Shown here piece after piece: positions 8,948 to 16,836 of a stretch of 64,000 nt of DNA (the first letter of the stretch is position 1; each line of letters begins with the position of its first letter). The notes beneath the pieces were generated by a model. The model did no database searches. It saw only the letters and a program-made list of their open reading frames with translations, and was not told where the DNA came from. The position numbers and the translations under genes are program-made. This DNA comes from Natronoglycomyces albus. GTDB taxonomy: Bacteria; Actinomycetota; Actinomycetes; Mycobacteriales; Micromonosporaceae. The stretch is taken from positions 1,240,001 through 1,304,000 of the forward strand of contig NZ_CP070496.1 in the NCBI RefSeq assembly GCF_016925535.1, written 5' to 3'.

Positions 8948-9910
8948 TCAATTGAGGGAGCCGGTGGCCTCAGCGACCAAGCGGTCGATGGTGCGACGCC
9001 CCTCGACGGTAGCCGCCCAAGTTTCGGGTAGTTTTCGGCCCGCGGCCCCCAACAGGTTTCCGCAGATCGCCGCCGTGGAGTCGGAGTCACCCGAGTGATT
9101 CGCGGCCAAGAGCAGGGCCTCTTCGGCCGTGTCTGACACCAGCGCGCAATAGACGGCGATGGACAGGGCTTCCTCAGCGACCCAGCCCCCGCCCAGCATT
9201 TCCACGGCCTCTGGTGAGGGCGTGGATTGTCGAGCGGCCTTGACGGCCTCACGCATGGCCAACCGGGTTTCCCCGGCACTGGGGACGTCGTAGGTCAGCA
9301 GACGCAGGCATTCGCGTACCGCGTCATTGAGGTCGTGCCCGCGTGTCAGCAGTGAGACAAGGCGAGCGAGGACTCCTGCGGATACGGCGGCGGTGGGGTG
9401 TCCGTGGGTAAAGCGGGCGCATTTGGCCGCCAAGAGGAATGCGTCGTCGGGGGAATGGTCGAACAGTCCGAAGGGCGCGGCGCGCATGACTGTTCCGCAG
9501 CCTTTGGCATCGGGGTTGACCACTTGGGCGTGATCGGTCTGCCGCAGGCCGGTCAGACAAGCTTGTCCAGGCCCGCGTCGCACATATAGCCACTCTTGGG
9601 CGGCGAGTCCGGTCGCTCCGGGGGAGGGCTGGCCCTGTTCTTGAGTGGCCAGCCAGCGCCGGTAGGCGTTGTAGACGGAACTCATCTCGTTGTCGACATC
9701 GGCCAGCATAAGACCTTCGAACGAAAAGAGGGTCATTTGTGTGTCGTCGGTGATCAACAGCGGCGAGATGTCGGTCAGTCCCTCGGTGCCGTGGGCAGCT
9801 CGAATTTGGGCCAGGTTCAAGTTTTCCAGTGGGTGACCGAGGGCGTCTCCGATGGCCCCACCCAGCAGGGTGGAGCGCAATCTGTCAGCGGGAAGCGAAG
9901 TCGTAACCAC
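8948..9910 (-). CDS. ADP-ribosylglycohydrolase (DraG/ARH family)
   Basis: The 320-residue protein carries the DraG-fold metal-binding motifs: GGAIGDALG near residues 17-25, TDDTQM at 54-59 (first Mg site) and SGDSDSTAAI near 270 (second Mg site). Family members remove ADP-ribose from arginine or other groups, reversing mono-ADP-ribosylation, or hydrolyse small ADP-ribosylated molecules. The start used is a GTG at 9910 with only a weak upstream site. No partner ADP-ribosyltransferase is seen in the window. The gene lies 90 bases upstream of the AfsR-like regulator on the same strand, so co-transcription is possible. Cytoplasmic. Confidence 0.9.
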   Translation of the reverse strand: MVTTSLPADRLRSTLLGGAIGDALGHPLENLNLAQIRAAHGTEGLTDISPLLITDDTQMTLFSFEGLMLADVDNEMSSVYNAYRRWLATQEQGQPSPGATGLAAQEWLYVRRGPGQACLTGLRQTDHAQVVNPDAKGCGTVMRAAPFGLFDHSPDDAFLLAAKCARFTHGHPTAAVSAGVLARLVSLLTRGHDLNDAVRECLRLLTYDVPSAGETRLAMREAVKAARQSTPSPEAVEMLGGGWVAEEALSIAVYCALVSDTAEEALLLAANHSGDSDSTAAICGNLLGAAGRKLPETWAATVEGRRTIDRLVAEATGSLN

Positions 9911-10022
9911 CTAAAAATTATGGCAGGAAGTCGGACGCTTGTGGTGTTCGCCGGACCCAATGGTTCCAGTTCGTGATGTCGAGGGTTTTACACAGCCACC
10001 CCAAAGGGGACATAATCGGCCC

Positions 10023-10862
10023 ATGCCGTGGATATCGATCATGAAGGTCGCAGTGGTCATTATCGTGGTCGGAGGGCTGATCGTCACTCTGATGTGGTTG
10101 GGGCAGCGGTTCTTGATCTATCACCCCGATAGCTCGCATCCGAGCGTTCCGGAGGGGGTGGAGGAGATCAGTTTTCACACAGAGGATGACCTGGAATTGG
10201 CCGCCTGGCGTTTCCATCCCCCGGCCGAGGTCGACCGGAACGCGGCGGTACTGGTCGTGCCAGGTAACGCGGGCAACCGCGCGGCCAGGGAACCGTTGGG
10301 CCGGGACTTGGCGGCCCAGGGTTTCACCGTCGTGACCATGGATTACCGAGGCTATGGCGGTAACGATGGTTCGCCCACCGAGGAAGGGCTGTATCGGGAC
10401 GTGCGCGCGGCCTGGGACTATCTGCGAAAGGACTTCAAGGACAGTGAGATTCTGCTGTTTGGGGAGAGTCTCGGTTGTGGAGTGGTGGCTGCCTTGGCGG
10501 CTGATGTCGATCCGGGAGGGATCGTCTTGCGATCACCGTTCACCAGCCTGGTCGATGTGGGTCGGTCTCACTATGGCTTCTTGCCGGTGGGTCTGCTGTT
10601 GAAAGACAGATTTCCGGTGACGGAGCATCTGGAGGAGAACACAGCGCCGGTGGTGGTGATCTACAGTGATGCCGATGAGATTATTCCCGCTGCTCAAAGT
10701 CGTGAGGTGGCGAGCAGGGCCGAGGATACGGGCGTTGAGGTCACAGTGGTGACTGTGTCGGGTAGGGGACACAACGCCCGTGAGTTGTCAGCTGGTCGGA
10801 GTGTGATTGAAAGTGTCTCAGACTTGGCCGATAGCCTGGGTATGACACATACTCAGCAATGA
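10023..10862 (+). CDS. Membrane-anchored alpha/beta hydrolase (BEM46/YfhR-like)
   Basis: Beginning at ATG 10023, the 279-residue product has one N-terminal membrane anchor (KVAVVIIVVGGLIVTLMWLG). An alpha/beta hydrolase domain follows: oxyanion-side VVPGNAGNRA, MDYRGYGGNDGSP, nucleophile elbow FGESLG (GxSxG), the acid in YSDADEIIP and the histidine in GRGHNA. This is the pattern of BEM46/YfhR-type serine hydrolases of unknown substrate. The longer frame from 9939 lacks a plausible N-terminus, whereas AAAGGGGA precedes 10023. A PlsC-type acyltransferase starts 15 bases after the stop, which hints at a lipid-related role. Confidence 0.85.
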   Translation: MPWISIMKVAVVIIVVGGLIVTLMWLGQRFLIYHPDSSHPSVPEGVEEISFHTEDDLELAAWRFHPPAEVDRNAAVLVVPGNAGNRAAREPLGRDLAAQGFTVVTMDYRGYGGNDGSPTEEGLYRDVRAAWDYLRKDFKDSEILLFGESLGCGVVAALAADVDPGGIVLRSPFTSLVDVGRSHYGFLPVGLLLKDRFPVTEHLEENTAPVVVIYSDADEIIPAAQSREVASRAEDTGVEVTVVTVSGRGHNARELSAGRSVIESVSDLADSLGMTHTQQ

Positions 10863-10877
10863 CGCCGGAGGAACAGG

Positions 10878-11816
10878 GTGCTGTATTGGTTCCTGAAGTA
10901 CATCTTGATTGGGCCTTGGCTCCGCCTCATCTGGCGGCCCAAGGTGGAGGGGCTTGCCAATATACCCGACTCCGGTCCAGCAATACTGGCGAGTAACCAC
11001 CTGTCCTTCAGCGACTCGATCTTTCTGCCGCTCGTGGTCAAGCGACAGATCACCTTTATCGCCAAGTCCGACTACTTCACGGGGCGCGGCATCAAAGGTT
11101 TGGTCTCCAGAATGTTCTTTGCTGGCGTGGGCACCATTCCCGTTGACCGCACTGGCGGCAAGGCCGCGCACGCGGCGTTGGAGACGGGTTTGCGCGTGTT
11201 GAAAGAAGGGCGCCTGTTCGGTATCTACCCGGAGGGGACGCGCTCCCCGGACGGTCGGTTGTACCGGGGCAAGACCGGGATGGCGCGGCTAGCACTGGAA
11301 TCGGGCGTTGGGGTGATCCCAGTGGCGATGATGAACACGCGGGAACTGCAGCCGATCGGGCGGGCGCTGCCACGGATGGGACGTGTACACATTCGCATCG
11401 GTGAGCCCATCGACTTCTCGCGCTATGCGGGGCTAGCCGGAGACAGAATCGTGGAACGGGCAGTGACCGACCAAGTCATGTACGCGTTGATGGAACTATC
11501 GGGCCAAGACTACTTCGATGAGTACGCCAGCAAGATCAAAGCGATGAAGGAAGTGACCGACGCGTCGCGGCAAGAAGCCGAACGCAAGCGTTCGGCCGAG
11601 AAGATGCGTCTGCGCGCCGAGACTGCCCACGGCGTCGAACCCGCCGGTGCCGTTGAACGGTCGACCAGTGACTCCGCTGAGGAAACCGGGCGGGACGACG
11701 CGGCTGTTATCAAGGCCGACACGGCACCAGAGAGCGGCTCGGCCCGCACCGAACGGGCCGATACGGGCGCACCGTCACGAGAAGACAAGGAAGCCCGAAA
11801 CGGCCCGGCTCGTTAG
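10878..11816 (+). CDS. 1-acyl-sn-glycerol-3-phosphate acyltransferase (PlsC family)
   Basis: The 312-residue protein starts at GTG 10878, five bases after GGAGGAA. The acyltransferase domain shows SNHLSFSD (H-x4-D catalytic motif) near residue 38, GTIPVDR, YPEGTRSPDG (substrate-phosphate motif) and VIPVAM. It transfers an acyl chain to lysophosphatidate in phospholipid synthesis, or acts on a related lipid. Residues from about 220 onward form a hydrophilic tail rich in E, R, T and A. Such tails are common on actinobacterial PlsC homologues and poorly conserved. It follows the hydrolase gene closely and is followed by the hairpin-repeat array. Confidence 0.9.
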   Translation: MLYWFLKYILIGPWLRLIWRPKVEGLANIPDSGPAILASNHLSFSDSIFLPLVVKRQITFIAKSDYFTGRGIKGLVSRMFFAGVGTIPVDRTGGKAAHAALETGLRVLKEGRLFGIYPEGTRSPDGRLYRGKTGMARLALESGVGVIPVAMMNTRELQPIGRALPRMGRVHIRIGEPIDFSRYAGLAGDRIVERAVTDQVMYALMELSGQDYFDEYASKIKAMKEVTDASRQEAERKRSAEKMRLRAETAHGVEPAGAVERSTSDSAEETGRDDAAVIKADTAPESGSARTERADTGAPSREDKEARNGPAR

Positions 11817-11894
11817 GCGACCGGAATCCCGGCTCGTTTGCTGCCCTGAGTTCCAGCTCATTAGCAGACGGCCATCTGTCAGCTGCGTGGCTGG

Positions 11895-12210
11895 TTCCCG
11901 CCTCTGGACGTGAGCTCTATTCCCGTCCTCACGAGGCCGTGCATTCATTTCCCGCCTCCAGGTGGGCTTGAACCCTACTTCAACCTTGCGGCGCGCAGTA
12001 TCGGGAGTCCCCGCCTACGGGCGGACGGTACTTCAAACTTCTGCCCTCAGGCGGGCTGTGTTGCTACTTCCCGCCCTCAAGCGGACTTTCCCGCCCTCAG
12101 GCGGGCTGTGCTGCTAATTCCCGCCCTCAGGCGGACTGTGTTCCTAATTCCCGCCTTCTGGCGGACTGTGTTCCTAATTCCCGCCCTCAGGCGGGAATCC
12201 CGCCCGTTTC
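11895..12210. repeat. Array of degenerate ~30-bp units each with a CCCGCC-NNNN-GGCGGG hairpin
   Basis: Units begin near 11950, 11980 (weak), 12010, 12040, 12070, 12090, 12120, 12150 and 12180, with looser copies near 11895 and 11920. Apart from the 20-base step at 12070-12090, spacing is exactly 30 between most units. Each has a CCGCC / GGCGG inverted repeat with a four-base loop (usually CTCA), followed by a spacer such as CTGTGTTCCTAATT. The array lies between the convergent ends of the plsC-like and Crp-like genes. It runs into the latter: the final residues and the stop codon of the Crp-like gene (12174) are repeat sequence. It may act as a multi-hairpin terminator. Confidence 0.85.
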
Positions 12211-12869
12211 CTCAGCGCTGCCAAATCGGTGACCACGATCTTGCGCCCCTCAGTGCGAAGCCAGCCCCGGTTGGCGAATATGCCGATAGCCTGGTTGACA
12301 CTTTGGCGGGAACCGCCCGCCATTTCGGCCAGCTGGGTCTGGTTGAGTTCAATGGTGATGATGGGGCTGGGATGCCTCTCCGCCAAACGAACAAGAGTCT
12401 TCGCGACCCTGCCCGGCAAGTCCAGGAACACATGGTCGGAACTCTGTTCAGTCAAGCGGCGAACCAGCATTCCCATAGACCGCATCACAGCGTCCAACAT
12501 CTTCGGATTGGAATGCACCATCTCGATGAACGACGACCTGGCCAAAGCCAGCGCCGTGGTGTCTTCGAGTGCCTCAGCGGAGGCGGAACGCGGAGACGAG
12601 TCGAGGAGCGAGACTTCCCCTAGGACCTCAGGTGGCCGAGCCACGTGCAACATGGCGCGTTCTCCGGTGGCGGCAGTGCGAAACACTGATACGGCTCCCG
12701 AGCGAATCATGATCAATGATTCGGCCGGTTCTCCCTCGAAGAAGAGAAGACGTCCACGGTGGTAGTGGCGGGGGACGGCTACTTCAGCGATGCGTTGGCG
12801 GGCTGGTAGGTCAAGCCCACTGAACATTGCGACGCCGCCCAGTGGATCCTCAGATGGGGTGACACCCAT
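12174..12869 (-). CDS. Crp/Fnr-family transcriptional regulator
   Basis: The protein has 231 residues from ATG 12869, chosen because GAAGGAGG precedes it; a longer frame to 12974 lacks a site. The N-terminal cyclic-nucleotide-binding beta barrel spans about residues 12-120 (MFSGLDLPARQRIAEVAV, HYHRGRLLFFEGEPAESL, RPPEVLGEVSLLD). The C-terminal winged helix (ELNQTQLAEMAGGSRQSVNQ) is typical of Crp. The GEVSLLDSSPRSASAEA stretch resembles the cAMP phosphate-binding cassette G-E-x-x-L-x(5)-R-[ST]-A and so supports ligand binding. The last seven residues and stop derive from a 30-bp repeat unit. It is monocistronic, with a long upstream region. Confidence 0.92.
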   Translation of the reverse strand: MGVTPSEDPLGGVAMFSGLDLPARQRIAEVAVPRHYHRGRLLFFEGEPAESLIMIRSGAVSVFRTAATGERAMLHVARPPEVLGEVSLLDSSPRSASAEALEDTTALALARSSFIEMVHSNPKMLDAVMRSMGMLVRRLTEQSSDHVFLDLPGRVAKTLVRLAERHPSPIITIELNQTQLAEMAGGSRQSVNQAIGIFANRGWLRTEGRKIVVTDLAALRKRAGFPPEGGN

Positions 12870-13614
12870 TGTTCGCCCTCCTTCGGTGGAACCAATCGGT
12901 GGGTTCCTTCCGATCTTCGCGGTATTTCGGCTAGATGTACAGGGCCCCGTGTCTGAAACTTTACCGAGTGTCAACTATCTTGCCGTTTAGTAGGGGTCGG
13001 CGCCTCTCCGACCGGCTTGTGGTTTATGTGACACCGGGTGCCTTAATGGGCTCAAGATCATCCTTGTGCCCAGCATTTATGCAGCTAGATCAATTGTCTA
13101 TTGTGTATCGCGGTTTGTGTTCATGTGCTAGTTCGCTTCGTGTGCTTCGCGTGGCCCAGCGTGAGGGCTAGTGGTTGCTTTGTTTCAGTGTGACGGTTAT
13201 TCGATGATTTCGCTCTTTAGTGGCAAAGATGTCACCACACCACAGCTGTGTCGCGGCTGTGTCCGATGAGTCGCCCGACCCCTCCCCGTGGGCCGTTTGG
13301 CTCGACAACTATTGCGCCCCAAGCATTTTGGCCGGTGTGTTCCTGACCGTGCGACCCACCCCCCTGTCGTTCTATGGGCTCGCACGTCACGTCTAAGTGT
13401 TATATAACGATATGTCCGTATAGCGCAACCATGGAAAGCGAAATGCGAGGTCAGGTTGCTGTGACTTGACGTGATGCCGTAGCGTCAAAGTGGCGATCGT
13501 GGCTGCTGGCGGCCGCTTCACCGCCCATTAAGCGACCCGACGACTTCTTTGTCCAGATGAAAGGCCAATGAGTGGCGCACCGGTATTTCTACGAGCTGCA
13601 CGAACCCGCTGCGG
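12870..13614. other. Long intergenic region, no gene recognised
   Basis: About 745 bases lie between the divergent Crp-like and RNase AS genes. Short open frames on both strands have no ribosome-binding site or recognisable composition. An AT-rich patch (TTATATAACGATATGT near 13400) could be promoter material. No tRNA, riboswitch or strong hairpin was recognised. Confidence 0.4.
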
Positions 13615-14160
13615 GTGGTCTCCGTGTTTAGGGACAGGGAACCGAAGTACCGCTATTTCTACGACACGGAGTTCATCGAGGACGGTCATACCATCGACCT
13701 TGTCTCCATCGCCGTGGTCGACGAGAACGGGCGCGAATTTTACGCCGTCTCCACCGAGTTCGACCCCAACAAGGCGATCGACTGGGTGCGGCAGAACGTG
13801 CTCGACAAGCTGCCCCCACCATCTAGTTCACTATGGATGGATCGTCGCACCATCCGCGATCGCCTCTATGAGTTCCTGGTCGAACCGATTCGCAATGGCA
13901 GCCCCAACGCGGGTGACAAAATTGAGCTGTGGGCTTGGTTCGGGGCCTACGATCACGTTGTCTTCGCACAACTATGGGGGGCGATGCCCGATCTTCCCCG
14001 CGTGCTTCCACGCATGACCAAGGATCTGCGACAGCGGTGGGACGATCTGGGTTGCCCACCTCTTCCCACGGCCGAGGCCAACCAGCATGACGCGCTGGCC
14101 GACGCCCGGCATAACCTCAAACGCTGGGAATCCATGGAATACGCCCGTCTGATGGGCTGA
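13615..14160 (+). CDS. 3'-5' exoribonuclease RNase AS (polyadenylate-specific)
   Basis: The product resembles mycobacterial RNase AS (Rv2179c), a DEDDh exonuclease that degrades adenylate-rich RNA. The acidic residues appear as YDTEF (D,E) at the start, GAYDHVVF (D), and QHDALADARHN (h, D) at the end. Length fits: about 170 residues from RYFYDTEF to the stop. The start is uncertain: GTG 13615 is given, GTG 13624 is equally plausible, and neither has a clear ribosome-binding site. It stands alone, about 100 bases upstream of the phosphofructokinase gene. Confidence 0.88.
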   Translation: MVSVFRDREPKYRYFYDTEFIEDGHTIDLVSIAVVDENGREFYAVSTEFDPNKAIDWVRQNVLDKLPPPSSSLWMDRRTIRDRLYEFLVEPIRNGSPNAGDKIELWAWFGAYDHVVFAQLWGAMPDLPRVLPRMTKDLRQRWDDLGCPPLPTAEANQHDALADARHNLKRWESMEYARLMG

Positions 14161-14265
14161 ATTCGCCGCCCCAGGCTGGCGCGTTAGGCTCTCAGTGAAC
14201 GATTTTGCGACGGCAATGGTGCCTGACCAGCGGGTTTTGCTATTTCTACTGAAGGAGCGATGCGC

Positions 14266-15291
14266 ATGCGCATTGGCGTGCTCACCGGCGGCGGCGACTG
14301 CCCCGGCCTCAACGCGGTCATCCGAGCCGCAGTCCGTAAAGGAACCGAGCTCGGGCACGAGTTCGTTGGTTTCCGCCACGGCTGGAAAGGCCCCATCGAC
14401 GGAATCACCCAGCCGCTGAACTGGGAGGAAGTCGAAAACATTCTCGACCAGGGCGGCACCGTCCTGCACTCCTCGCGCACCAACCCCTACAAGGTTGACG
14501 GTGGCGTCGAGGCCATCAAGTCCAACATGTCGAAGCTTGGCATCGACGCGCTCATCGCCATCGGCGGCGAGGACACCCTCGGTGTGGCCAAGAAACTCAC
14601 CGACGACGGTGTCAATTGCGTCGGTGTGCCCAAGACGATCGACAACGACCTCAACGCGACCGACTACACCTTCGGTTTCGACACGGCCGTCAATATCGCC
14701 ACCGAAGCCATCGACCGCCTGTGGACGACGGCCAAGTCGCACGACCGCTGCATCGTCGTGGAGATCATGGGCCGCCACGCTGGCTGGATGACTTTGCACG
14801 CGGGTATGGCCGGAGGGGCCAACGTCGTCTTGATCCCCGAGGTCAAATTCGACATCAAAAAGGTGATCGCCCAGGTCCAGGAGCGGTTCGACGCGGACAA
14901 GGCCACCATCGTCGCCGTATCCGAAGGCGCGCTGTCGGCCGACGGCGACATGATCCTCAAAGACGGTGAGGTCGACGCCTTCGGCCACGTCAAACTCGGT
15001 GGTGTCGGCGACTGGATCGCCAACCAAATCACCGAAGGTACTGGCCGCGAAACCCGTTGTGTGGTCCTCGGGCACACTCAGCGCGGTGGAACCCCCACGG
15101 CCTTCGACCGGGTGCTAGCGACCCGTCTGGGCCTCCAAGCCGCCGAAGCCGTGCACGAAGGTGACTTCGGCAAGATGATGGCGCTGCAAGGCACTGACAT
15201 CAAGCGAGTGGACCTCTCCGAGGCCACGGCCGAACTCAAGACTGTTCCGGCCCAGCGCTACACCGAAGTGGAAGCATTCTTTGGAGTGTAG
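14266..15291 (+). CDS. pfp: 6-phosphofructokinase, pyrophosphate-type signature
   Basis: The 341-residue protein starts MRIGVLTGGGDCPGLNAVIR. ATG 14266 lies 8 bases after GAAGGAG, so it is preferred to the ATG two codons earlier. PFK motifs are clear: GGGDCPGLN, PKTIDND (catalytic base Asp), MGRHAGW, and GHTQRGG near the end. At the nucleotide site it has GGEDT, with Asp where E. coli ATP-PFK has Gly104, and PKTIDND, with Lys where E. coli has Gly124. This pair is the established mark of pyrophosphate-dependent enzymes such as that of Amycolatopsis methanolica. It would phosphorylate fructose-6-phosphate reversibly using PPi. A 48-bp palindrome terminates it. Confidence 0.93.
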   Translation: MRIGVLTGGGDCPGLNAVIRAAVRKGTELGHEFVGFRHGWKGPIDGITQPLNWEEVENILDQGGTVLHSSRTNPYKVDGGVEAIKSNMSKLGIDALIAIGGEDTLGVAKKLTDDGVNCVGVPKTIDNDLNATDYTFGFDTAVNIATEAIDRLWTTAKSHDRCIVVEIMGRHAGWMTLHAGMAGGANVVLIPEVKFDIKKVIAQVQERFDADKATIVAVSEGALSADGDMILKDGEVDAFGHVKLGGVGDWIANQITEGTGRETRCVVLGHTQRGGTPTAFDRVLATRLGLQAAEAVHEGDFGKMMALQGTDIKRVDLSEATAELKTVPAQRYTEVEAFFGV

Positions 15292-15331
15292 GCGTCTGGG
15301 TCAGCCTAGATAGCAAAGCAGTAAGAGAACC

Positions 15332-15379
15332 AACCTCTGTGGGGGCGGGGCCGTCGACGGCCCCGCCCCCACAGAGGTT
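15332..15379 (+). terminator. Perfect 48-bp palindrome after the phosphofructokinase gene
   Basis: The left half 15332-15355 is the exact reverse complement of 15356-15379, with no loop and GTCGAC at the centre. It is GC-rich, has no U tract, and lies 41 bases after the PFK stop. It most likely ends the transcript. Confidence 0.8.
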
Positions 15380-15487
15380 GCGGCCAAAATGTGGAGCTGA
15401 ATTCGGTGGCGGAGGGCCCAGGGACTGGGCCGGAGGGAATGAGGGCCCAGCACGCAACCTGAGCCCACTCGACTCGTTGAGACACGT

Positions 15488-16135
15488 GTGACTGTCGTTA
15501 ACGTTGTGCAGGCTGAAGTTAGCCATGTCGATGTCGTGCCTTCCCTCGAGGCGCTACCGGACCTAGATTCGTTTCAGTACCGCAAGACCATCCACAACAT
15601 CGACTTTGAGGCGACGCCGATTTCGGGCCTGCACGGCCACTTCTATCGCCGTCCATGTGGTGCACGGACCCTCAGCGTTGGCGTCTACACGCTCCAGGGC
15701 GCGGAAGTCTTCCGCGCCTGGGGGTGGGTCGGAGACGAACACTGCTCGTGGCATGCCGTCCGTACCGCCCATCCCACGGCCCAGGTCCATGATCCGGCAC
15801 CACGCGGTGCGCGCCCTGATGGCCGACGCGAACACGCCACCACTGTCTACCCCGCCCGGGGCGCTGGCGCTCGGCACGATGATTTTGGCCAGGAGACCTC
15901 GCGACACTTCGGCATTGATGAAGCTGCTTGCGAATTTAACGATGAGTGGGACGGTCCGCACGAGGGCTGCCCCGATATACGGCTCGACCGCGATCGGGCC
16001 GGTCGCCTCATTGGCTTTACGCTCACCACCGGCCCACATCACAAAGTCGAGGGTGCGAGGACAGAATCCATCCGCACCCCACAGCTGACCGCATCAAGCC
16101 GGGCTGGACGCACTCTCCGTTCGTTCCGGCTGTGA
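15488..16135 (+). CDS. Hypothetical protein (not recognised, low confidence)
   Basis: A 215-codon frame opens at GTG 15488. I do not recognise it. Its first half contains GHFYRRPCGARTLSVGVYTL and FRAWGWVGDEHCSWHAV. The middle is R/A/H-rich and poorly protein-like. The later part (DEAACEFNDEWDGPHEG ... DIRLDRDRAGRLIGFTLTTG) looks more like a real domain. There is no ribosome-binding site. Overlapping open frames exist on the plus (15606-16088) and minus (15563-16042) strands, so the coding strand is not certain. The end overlaps the convergent membrane-protein gene by 42 bases. It may be a decayed gene. Confidence 0.35.
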   Translation: MTVVNVVQAEVSHVDVVPSLEALPDLDSFQYRKTIHNIDFEATPISGLHGHFYRRPCGARTLSVGVYTLQGAEVFRAWGWVGDEHCSWHAVRTAHPTAQVHDPAPRGARPDGRREHATTVYPARGAGARHDDFGQETSRHFGIDEAACEFNDEWDGPHEGCPDIRLDRDRAGRLIGFTLTTGPHHKVEGARTESIRTPQLTASSRAGRTLRSFRL

Positions 16136-16483
16136 GGCGCCCTCGGCGGTCATCCGCCGAACTAGCCAGATGGCGCTGACGGTGATCGCCAGAGACAAGA
16201 CGAGGGTGGTGGTTCGCAATGGGTAGCTAGCGATCGGCAGGAAAGCGAAGACCGCTACCGGGATCTGCACGGTCGTGATCAGACCCACGAGTGGCCACTT
16301 GCGGCCCGATCCCCATGCCAGTGCGGTCCAGATCGGCGCCAGGACCACTGCCAGGCTTAGTACATCGAAGACAGCGTGCAGCCACGGATTGGCTATTCGA
16401 TCGTGAGAGAAGGCCAACGCGGGTGCGGAAACCGCAACCGCCGCGATAACAGTAGTGACAATGATGGCTAGACGACGCCACAT
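16094..16483 (-). CDS. Small four-helix membrane protein, unknown function
   Basis: The protein has 129 residues from ATG 16483 (MWRRLAIIVTTV), chosen because AAGGAGG lies 7 bases upstream; the longer frame to 16702 is unsupported. The first hydrophobic segment ends APALAFSHDR and could be a signal peptide or anchor. Three more hydrophobic segments follow (HAVFDVLSLAVVLAPIWTALAW, LVGLITTVQIPVAVFAFLPI, TTTLVLSLAITVSAIWLV), then a polar Ser/Glu-rich tail. No family recognised. It lies downstream of folD on the same strand but 350 bases away, with a hairpin between them, so it is probably separate. Confidence 0.7.
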   Translation of the reverse strand: MWRRLAIIVTTVIAAVAVSAPALAFSHDRIANPWLHAVFDVLSLAVVLAPIWTALAWGSGRKWPLVGLITTVQIPVAVFAFLPIASYPLRTTTLVLSLAITVSAIWLVRRMTAEGASQPERTESASSPA

Positions 16484-16670
16484 GTCGCACCTCCTTGGGT
16501 TGCGAAACTTTGATGCTACGAGGCCGCAAGGAGTATTGTCTGTCGCGAATCTGCCACTATGCGTGATCAACTTGGGGAGTTTCTCCGCTTTAACTGCGCA
16601 TGACACGGCGGCGAAAAGCGCGGACGTACTACATATAACGCGCTGCTTGAGTGGGGCCAAGGTGGTAGAT

Positions 16671-16694
16671 CCCCACCGGCCATGGTCGGTGGGG
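16671..16694 (-). terminator. Hairpin downstream of folD
   Basis: CCCCACCG at 16671-16678 pairs with CGGTGGGG at 16687-16694 around GCCATGGT. It lies about 140 bases after the FolD stop. The rest of the 350-base gap up to the small membrane-protein gene shows no gene. Confidence 0.55.
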
Positions 16695-16836
16695 GCCCGC
16701 ATCAGTGCTGCGAGACCCCCACCAGTGCTTTTACCCCGGTGCGAAAGGGGAAAAGCGGCTCGCTATGGCAACGAGACCGACGTTGTCTCCAAAATGACCA
16801 CTCGCCGCGTCATCCTGGTGCGCGTCGAGGTCCCGC

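Noticed and set aside
11895-12210. CRISPR-like spacing of the 30-bp repeats
   Set aside because: Units are contiguous and degenerate, with no unique spacers and no cas genes nearby.
13972-15075. 367-codon minus-strand frame opposite phosphofructokinase
   Set aside because: Antisense shadow; the plus-strand product is a full PFK with all motifs.
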